Below, in pieces: positions 1-4,679 of a stretch of DNA of 13,950 nt (the stretch's first letter is position 1; each line of letters begins with the position of its first letter). The DNA lies in contig CAYXZQ010000044.1 of NCBI GenBank assembly GCA_964469935.1, forward strand, positions 1 through 13,950, read 5' to 3'. Position numbers and translations under genes: made by a program. The notes beneath the pieces were generated by a model, which saw only the letters and a program-made list of their open reading frames with translations, did not search any database and had not been told where the DNA came from. The DNA is from CAYXZQ01 sp964469935. GTDB lineage: Archaea; Nanobdellota; Nanobdellia; Woesearchaeales; DSVV01.

Positions 1-111
1 AAGAACGACTTCTACAACTGGATACAGACAGGCCTTCAGGACAGGGAGACCGCAGCAAAGATAAAGAGGATCAAGTCCAGGAAGGGGCTCATAAAGAAGC
101 TCAGGGCATGA
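1..111 (+). CDS. C-terminal fragment of an unidentified protein
   Basis: An open frame enters from the left edge and stops at TGA 109-111, giving the last 36 residues of a protein whose start lies outside the window. The visible end is Lys/Arg-rich and begins with the pattern DFYNWIQ, then a short acidic turn and a basic helix. This is reminiscent of the C-terminal 'DFxxWI...LxD..LA.KI' signature I associate with archaeal DUF5752-type domains, but the fragment is too short to be confident. Codon choice (AGG/AAG-rich) matches the rest of the window. It lies on the same strand as the receiver gene at 265 but is separated by 153 bp holding that gene's own TATA element, so the two are probably not cotranscribed from a single promoter. 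Confidence 0.6.
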   Translation, partial: KNDFYNWIQTGLQDRETAAKIKRIKSRKGLIKKLRA

Positions 112-158
112 ACCAGGATTTTCGCACCCTGCCGGAATCAGGCCCGCCTTGTATTTCT

Positions 159-169
159 CTTTATATATA
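159..169 (+). promoter_or_regulatory. Secondary TATA-like element upstream of the receiver gene
   Basis: CTTTATATATA is a good archaeal TATA match. Transcription would start near 192, giving a roughly 70-nt leader for the gene at 265, for which a closer TATA box exists. It may be a second promoter or a chance AT-rich match; no ORF with an SD begins just after it. Confidence 0.3.
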
Positions 170-233
170 GGTTATAGGCCAAAACCCGGTCTGTAGTATG
201 ATGCCATCGAATTCTTATAATTTTTTCAATTAA

Positions 234-243
234 TTTTATATAT
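234..243 (+). promoter_or_regulatory. TATA box of the response regulator gene
   Basis: TTTTATATAT is centred about 26 nt before the ATG at 265. That is the archaeal TATA-to-transcription-start distance, so the mRNA is predicted to start at or within a base or two of the start codon (leaderless). There is no SD, consistent with this. Confidence 0.7.
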
Positions 244-264
244 CCATGAGGCATAACCCCCCCG

Positions 265-702
265 ATGAAGAAGAAAATCCTTGTCGTGGACGACGAATAT
301 ACCATAAGAGAGCTTGTCGACCTGACCCTCACTCCGGAATACGATGTCATTAAGGCTGAGAACGGCAAAGAGGGGCTTGAGATGATAGAGGAGAATCCTG
401 ACCTGGTAATACTTGACATCATGATGCCGCAGATGGACGGCTACGAGGTCTGCGAGAAGCTCAAGACTGACGAGAAGACCAGGCAGATACCTGTAATAAT
501 GCTAACTGCAAAGCATTCGATGGAAGACCTCAAGAAAGCTGTGAAGGTCGATGTTGACGAATACATAACAAAGCCGTTCGAGCCGGAGTTCTTGAAGAAG
601 AGGGTGGATGCCTACCTCACAGGGGACAAGAAAGACATCAAGAGGAAGCTCTTCCAGTACGACAAGTCCCTGCATTACGTGAAAGAGAGGGAAGAGGATT
701 AG
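265..702 (+). CDS. Stand-alone CheY-like response regulator receiver protein
   Basis: A 145-residue single receiver domain. It shows the acidic pair D9-D10 after the first strand (ILVVDDE), the phospho-acceptor D51 (VILDIMMPQMDG), the conserved T81 (IMLTAK), the switch aromatic Y100 and the invariant K103 followed by Pro (TKPFEP). The fold is complete by about residue 120. The last 25 residues are a charged tail with no recognisable output domain. It should be phosphorylated on D51 by a histidine kinase or phosphorelay partner and signal by protein-protein contact; no kinase is in the window. The ATG at 265 is supported by the TATA box about 26 nt upstream (leaderless). Its stop overlaps the stop of the convergent HD-domain gene by four bases. 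Its specific pathway (taxis, kinase scaffold or other) cannot be told from the sequence. Confidence 0.93.
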   Translation: MKKKILVVDDEYTIRELVDLTLTPEYDVIKAENGKEGLEMIEENPDLVILDIMMPQMDGYEVCEKLKTDEKTRQIPVIMLTAKHSMEDLKKAVKVDVDEYITKPFEPEFLKKRVDAYLTGDKKDIKRKLFQYDKSLHYVKEREED

Positions 703-1349
703 AGTATCTTGTTCTGGTTTATGTAGAGCTCGAATCTGCAGCCCAGGTATTCCGCCGCCCTCCGGGACATGAGCATCCTTTCCATGAATATCTCAAAATA
801 TTCCATCACAGGGCTTATTTCAGTGTCGATAGAAAGCTCGAGGGCAATGGTCTTCTCCTCGGGCTTGACATTCAAAAACGACTTCTCCACAGCCCAGTTG
901 ACCCTGTCATGGATGTCCATTTTTATATCTGCGGTCTTCCTGACACGGCTCTTGTGGACGTCTGTCTTGTCTGCGATTATGAGCGCTGCAGCGATGAAGC
1001 TTACAGGCTGGCCCTCGTTCTCGTCATGATTGCCGATTGCGCCCACGATGTCCATGATGTCATTCATGTTGAAATTCATATCGCTCAGCAGGTCATATAC
1101 TATCACAGCCCCTGTCTGGGCATGGTAGACCCTGTTTATCGCGTTCCCTATGTCGTGGAGGTAGCCGGCAATCTCCGCAAGCTTCTGCTCTCTCTCAGAA
1201 TAGTCCAGGCGCTTGAGTATGTTGTGCGCGATACTTGAGACTAGCTCGGCATGCCTCCTGCCATGCTCAGTGAAGCCCAGGTTCCCTATGAACTCGTCTG
1301 TCTTTGCGAGCATGACCTCGACCTTGGGGTTCTCCTTAATATGCTGCAT
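699..1349 (-). CDS. HD-domain metal-dependent phosphohydrolase
   Basis: A 216-residue protein with the HD-superfamily metal site in order: H33 in a helix after FTEHGRRH, the H65-D66 doublet in GYLHDIGNA, H76 and H108 as probable further ligands, and D127 in a LIIADKTD motif near the end of the core. HD proteins hydrolyse phosphomonoesters or phosphodiesters such as nucleotides or cyclic dinucleotides; the substrate here is unknown. Residues 140-216 form an additional C-terminal alpha/beta region not needed for the HD site. The ATG at 1349 lies about 28 nt from a TATA box on the same strand, which supports it as a leaderless start. The gene converges on the receiver gene with a 4-bp overlap of the stop codons, an arrangement that gives no evidence of co-regulation beyond possible antisense overlap. 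Confidence 0.85.
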   Translation of the reverse strand: MQHIKENPKVEVMLAKTDEFIGNLGFTEHGRRHAELVSSIAHNILKRLDYSEREQKLAEIAGYLHDIGNAINRVYHAQTGAVIVYDLLSDMNFNMNDIMDIVGAIGNHDENEGQPVSFIAAALIIADKTDVHKSRVRKTADIKMDIHDRVNWAVEKSFLNVKPEEKTIALELSIDTEISPVMEYFEIFMERMLMSRRAAEYLGCRFELYINQNKIL

Positions 1350-1371
1350 ATTTCCGTATCTATGACCTGTT

Positions 1372-1383
1372 CCTTATAAAATT
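1372..1383 (-). promoter_or_regulatory. TATA box of the HD-domain gene
   Basis: On the minus strand this reads AATTTTATAAGG, centred about 28 nt before the ATG at 1349, the leaderless spacing seen at several other genes in the window. Confidence 0.6.
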
Positions 1384-1412
1384 TTCCGCCGGGATGCGGC
1401 AATGCAGAAGAA

Positions 1413-2180
1413 TCAGCCGAAATAATTCTCAGAAGTGATCGCCCTTTGGCCGTCCCTGCCCGGAAGGATTGTCGCTGTGACGCAGTGCGGTTCATACGAA
1501 CACTTGTTGTTGCAGTAATAGTTCATGGATTCCAGGATATGGAAAGAGAAATCCCACGTCTGCAGGAACGATGGTATCACGCTGAGCTTGTCTACCTTAT
1601 TGGACGAGCTGCCGTTCATCTGCTCCTGCATCTCTTTGAGGTATCCGTTATTGCCCATGCCCATTAGCAGGTGATTGAGAAAACCGTTATAGCTCTTCCT
1701 GTCGCAGACACCCAGGTTCACCGGGTTCAGGCTGTTGTAGAAAATTATCCTCTTGAACTTCTCATCCTCCTGAGTGAGAAATTTTCTCACGGCATTATGG
1801 TATCCTATGTCTCCATTCTCCTGGCTCTTTCTCCATTTGAAGTTCTCAATGTAACCCTTGAGGCTCAGAATGCTCCTTGCTGCGGCAAGAATCATGGGTG
1901 TGTAACTCTTGAGCCACCGAGGTATGTTGTCCTCGATGTCTTTCATAAGGCCTTCGTCGATATCTGTCACCAATTCTCTTGTCAGCGTGTCAGGGTCGTA
2001 TGTCGGCTCCCTTAACCTCAGGGAGACGTCGTCCAGGCGTCCGACCTCTCTCTGCCTGTCCTGCGATGAATGCCGATAAGGCTTAACAAAGAATCTTTCC
2101 AGCTTCGACAAGTCCCCAAAGCCGGAGATGTTTTCCCGGTCATGTCCCTGCACCTCTTCTTCAAGAGAAGTTTCAGTCAT
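1413..2180 (-). CDS. Unrecognised protein with a C-terminal cysteine cluster
   Basis: A 255-residue soluble protein I do not recognise. The first 60 residues are charged and probably flexible. Residues about 65-215 look mostly helical (two Leu/Ile-rich segments near 95-110 and 205-220) with no signal peptide or membrane span. Near the end a short cluster C223-x3-C227-x5-C233, with H232 beside the last Cys, could bind metal or form disulfides; C159 is the only other Cys. Conserved-looking aromatic/polar patches include YNSLNPVNLG around 148-157 and QTWDFSFHILE around 207-217. The ATG at 2180 has no SD. A TATA element at 2223-2234 would give a leader of roughly 20 nt. It is transcribed in the same direction as the HerA-like gene but has its own promoter. 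No function is assigned. Confidence 0.75.
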   Translation of the reverse strand: MTETSLEEEVQGHDRENISGFGDLSKLERFFVKPYRHSSQDRQREVGRLDDVSLRLREPTYDPDTLTRELVTDIDEGLMKDIEDNIPRWLKSYTPMILAAARSILSLKGYIENFKWRKSQENGDIGYHNAVRKFLTQEDEKFKRIIFYNSLNPVNLGVCDRKSYNGFLNHLLMGMGNNGYLKEMQEQMNGSSSNKVDKLSVIPSFLQTWDFSFHILESMNYYCNNKCSYEPHCVTATILPGRDGQRAITSENYFG

Positions 2181-2222
2181 TTTTTATGCTATCAGATAAG
2201 ATATCGTAATACATTGTATTAA

Positions 2223-2234
2223 GAATATATAAAC
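2223..2234 (-). promoter_or_regulatory. TATA box upstream of the 255-residue unknown gene
   Basis: Minus strand GTTTATATATTC in a very AT-rich 113-bp gap between two minus-strand genes. It is about 48 nt before the ATG at 2180, predicting a short leader of about 20 nt. A second TATA-like run (AATATATAG, 2236-2246) lies just behind it. Confidence 0.5.
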
Positions 2235-2293
2235 TTTTCTATATATTGATATAAAAATATAGCTAATTTCCGCATCAGCAATGGATAGCGGGG

Positions 2294-4315
2294 CTATTTC
2301 TTTGGAGAAACACTGTAATGGACGAGGAAGCATTCCCTCTGGTCTTTCACTGTCGTGAACTTGGAGACAAGCGCCTTCACAGAGTCGATCCTCTGCTTCT
2401 TCGGAAGGATCTTGGCTGCGTCCGTCCTGTGGAACTCTATCTTTGCAAAGAATGCGTGCTTAGCGATGTCTGTGAGGATATACCTGTCCGAGATCTCGAA
2501 GTTGCCATACCTGTTCGTGAGGTAGCCCTTGGCAGCGAGCGATTTTATGATGCTCTCTGTATCAAGGCCCCTGCCTGTCTTCTGTATGAATGATTCTGCG
2601 GTGAACCTCTTGAGCCTGAAGGCGCTCTCGAGGACCTTGAGCTCCTCGCTTGTGAGCTTGTCAAGCTCGGGCAGGAACGCTGACTTTATCTTTGCCTGCT
2701 CGATGTCTGTCACTACGCTCCCGCTCACCATCTCCACGAGCAGGTTGAACTCCCTTCCCTTGTTCTCGCAGAGGAACATCATGCAGGGCACAAGGACTGT
2801 CTCGATATCCACCACTTTCTCGCTCATGAGCCTTATGTCTTTAGGAGTGAGCTTCGGCTGTATCACAGGCATGAGCTTCTTGTCCTTGAAATCTTTGAGG
2901 TCGTCGAAGAACTTGTCCTCGCCCTCCTGCATGCCAAGAATGTCCACAGCCTCTCCTCCGTGCCGGGTCTTTCTCGGCCTGAAATTGACCAGGAGCGGCA
3001 TGTCGACAATGCCTGTTATCAGCGCCGTGCCCACAGGCAGGTTCTTTATCTCGTTCTCCGTCTCGTACGTGATGCCTTCCACAGAGTTCGTTATTGCCTT
3101 GAGGTCATTAGGGTTCGTAATCTTCAGTATCACCTGGGTTGTGCACTGGGAGAGCACTGTCTTCTGGACGATTGCAGGCCTCTGGGACACGACGCAGAGC
3201 CCGAGGCCGAATTTCCTGCCCTCGGATGCTATGGTCTTTATTATCTTCGAGGACTTCGCCTCGCTAAAGCCCTTCTCAGGGACGAAGTTGTGCGCCTCTT
3301 CTATGACCAGGAAGAACGGCGGGATCTTCTCGAGCTTCCTCTCTGCGAAGAGGTCCTTGAGCAGCTTGTATATTATCATCTCCTGGACCTGTGGGTCTGT
3401 TCCCTTGAGATTTAGTATTGAGCATCTCCCTGACTGGACAAGCTCGTTGAATGACGTAGGGTCGGCAGAGAAGAGCTTCAATCCTTTCAGGTATTCGACC
3501 ATGTTAATGAGGTTCCATTTCTGGTTGTTCTCGCCTGCCTGCAGCTGAAGGATGAGATTGTCGAGGTTGAGGTGCTCAAGCTCCTTTATCGTGCTGTAGA
3601 GGATGCCCATCTGGCTGCTTGTCAGTCTTGCCGGGAGAAGGTTGACGATCTCCTCGGCCGTCAGGTTCTCGTCCAGCTTGAGCGGCTTGAATCCCGGGTC
3701 GAGCTGTGTGTCGCCGTATACAGCGACCTTCCTTGCATAGGACTTGGGCTTTATCTTGTACCTCGCCATGGAAGCCTTGTCCTTCTTGTTGTCGTTCTCT
3801 TCCTTGAGCGTAGTGTATTCCCCGTGAGGGTCGATTATCAGAAGCGGGACATTCTTGTCCATTATCTCTTCCAGCAGCACCCCGACTGAATAGGACTTGC
3901 CTGAGCCGGACTTCGCAAGGATAGCCACATGCCTTGTCAGGAGCTTGTTGAGGTCGAGATAGACCGGTATGTTCGTCCCTTCAAGAAGGCCCACATAGGC
4001 GCCTTTCTTCACGTCATCGAGCATGACAACGGCTTTTATGAACTCCTCCTCGGCCTTCAGAACATCTGTGCCGACGTCGAATGGGCTCCTTATCTGCCGG
4101 ATCCTGCCATGCCTGTCCCTATAGCCTATTATTATGCACCGGGCCTTCACCTCGTCTGTGGTCTTCTCGAGCTCGATGACCTGGCAGAGGACAAACTCGT
4201 ATTCCCTGTGATACACTTGGCAGTAATCGAATTTCTCTGTCTTGTTTTCGACGAGAAAATCAAATTTCGTGGTCGTCACCCTTCCTGTTATCTTTCCTAG
4301 TATGAAGCTTATCAC
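2294..4315 (-). CDS. HerA-like ATPase/DNA translocase (DUF87 family)
   Basis: A 673-residue FtsK/HerA-superfamily ATPase. An N-terminal HAS-barrel-like segment spans about 1-95. The P-loop is AKSGSGKS (134-141), followed by the family's LLIIDPHGEY strand (158-167). Walker B is FFLVIEEAHNF (334-344) with E339/E340. The RKFGLGL segment (367-373) supplies a probable arginine finger, and SQRP (377-380) is the sensor motif. HerA forms hexameric rings that translocate duplex DNA, normally with the nuclease NurA in end resection. Here no NurA, Mre11 or Rad50 is adjacent. The C-terminal part (about 460-673) exceeds a minimal HerA and contains a helical region resembling a winged helix (about 555-620). 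The start is GTG at 4315, the only in-frame candidate near the TATA box at 4344-4356. A partner other than NurA, or a conjugative/segregation role, is possible. Confidence 0.9.
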   Translation of the reverse strand: MISFILGKITGRVTTTKFDFLVENKTEKFDYCQVYHREYEFVLCQVIELEKTTDEVKARCIIIGYRDRHGRIRQIRSPFDVGTDVLKAEEEFIKAVVMLDDVKKGAYVGLLEGTNIPVYLDLNKLLTRHVAILAKSGSGKSYSVGVLLEEIMDKNVPLLIIDPHGEYTTLKEENDNKKDKASMARYKIKPKSYARKVAVYGDTQLDPGFKPLKLDENLTAEEIVNLLPARLTSSQMGILYSTIKELEHLNLDNLILQLQAGENNQKWNLINMVEYLKGLKLFSADPTSFNELVQSGRCSILNLKGTDPQVQEMIIYKLLKDLFAERKLEKIPPFFLVIEEAHNFVPEKGFSEAKSSKIIKTIASEGRKFGLGLCVVSQRPAIVQKTVLSQCTTQVILKITNPNDLKAITNSVEGITYETENEIKNLPVGTALITGIVDMPLLVNFRPRKTRHGGEAVDILGMQEGEDKFFDDLKDFKDKKLMPVIQPKLTPKDIRLMSEKVVDIETVLVPCMMFLCENKGREFNLLVEMVSGSVVTDIEQAKIKSAFLPELDKLTSEELKVLESAFRLKRFTAESFIQKTGRGLDTESIIKSLAAKGYLTNRYGNFEISDRYILTDIAKHAFFAKIEFHRTDAAKILPKKQRIDSVKALVSKFTTVKDQRECFLVHYSVSPKK

Positions 4316-4343
4316 CTTTTCTGTGGAATGAATAGATTTCTCG

Positions 4344-4356
4344 ATTATATATTAAT
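4344..4356 (-). promoter_or_regulatory. TATA box of the HerA-like gene
   Basis: Minus strand ATTAATATATAAT, centred about 34 nt before the GTG at 4315, predicting a leader of only a few bases. It shares a 109-bp divergent intergenic region with the promoter of the lipoprotein-protease operon. Confidence 0.55.
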
Positions 4357-4373
4357 CTTTTGAAGGGGACAAT

Positions 4374-4389
4374 CGAAAAGTTTTAAATA
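4374..4389 (+). promoter_or_regulatory. BRE/TATA promoter of the DUF333 lipoprotein-protease operon
   Basis: CGAAAAG (BRE-like, 4374-4380) is joined to TTTTAAATA (4381-4389). Transcription would start near 4410, just ahead of the TTG start at 4425 and its GGGGAT sequence (4416-4420). A nearly identical CGAAAAG plus TTTAAATA element precedes the ModE-like gene at 12796-12812. The element is bracketed by a 5-bp inverted repeat, GGGAC (4366-4370) and GTCCC (4390-4394). Confidence 0.6.
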
Positions 4390-4424
4390 GTCCCAACCAA
4401 TACAATCGTAATCTGGGGATTGAA

Positions 4425-4679
4425 TTGGAAAACAGGATAATTGTGATTGCGCTTGCCTTTTGTCTTCTCGTCGCAGGCTGTGGTGTGCAGCATGATGATA
4501 AAACTGTGCAGAACGCGTCCGTGTCCGGCCTGGCGAACCCCGCGTCGACCCATTGCGTGGACAAGGGTGGAAGCCTTGAGATACGGACAGGGCCTGACGG
4601 GGGCCAGGCAGGCTACTGTACCCTTCCTAACGGGACTGTCTGCGAGGAATGGGCGTATTTCAGGGGTGAATGCCCATGA
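4425..4679 (+). CDS. Small DUF333-domain lipoprotein
   Basis: An 84-residue exported protein starting at TTG. Residues 1-18 form a hydrophobic signal ending in the lipobox-like LVAGC, with C19 as the likely lipidated residue. After a short linker, residues 38-84 match the small DUF333 domain (sometimes labelled 'putative hemolysin'): NPAS, C44, a GG-x-LEIR strand, GGQAGYC (C65), LPNGTVCEEWAYFRGEC (C73, C83). The four Cys could form two disulfides. The family has no established biochemical function. It is the first gene of an operon: its TGA overlaps the ATG of the protease gene (ATGA at 4676-4679), and that protease carries the same domain at its N-terminus. The function is probably linked to the protease at the outer face of the membrane (a chaperone, inhibitor or docking role is inference). 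TTG is chosen because it is the only in-frame start giving the complete signal peptide downstream of the TATA box. Confidence 0.82.
   Translation: MENRIIVIALAFCLLVAGCGVQHDDKTVQNASVSGLANPASTHCVDKGGSLEIRTGPDGGQAGYCTLPNGTVCEEWAYFRGECP
4651..4675 (+). promoter_or_regulatory. SD-bearing hairpin at the protease start
   Basis: The SD GGGGTGA (4663-4669) is 6 nt before ATG 4676. It lies in a possible RNA hairpin: GGGCGT (4651-4656) can pair with ATGCCC (4670-4675, one G-U pair) and TCA (4660-4662) with TGA (4667-4669), leaving GGGG as the loop. This decides between the ATGs at 4670 and 4676 in favour of 4676 and suggests translational coupling to the upstream lipoprotein. Confidence 0.45.

Noticed and set aside
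2529..3548. Long plus-strand ORF (339 codons) opposite the HerA-like gene
   Set aside because: Antisense shadow of a clear HerA-family gene; Ser/Leu-rich composition typical of reverse-strand reading, no promoter or SD.
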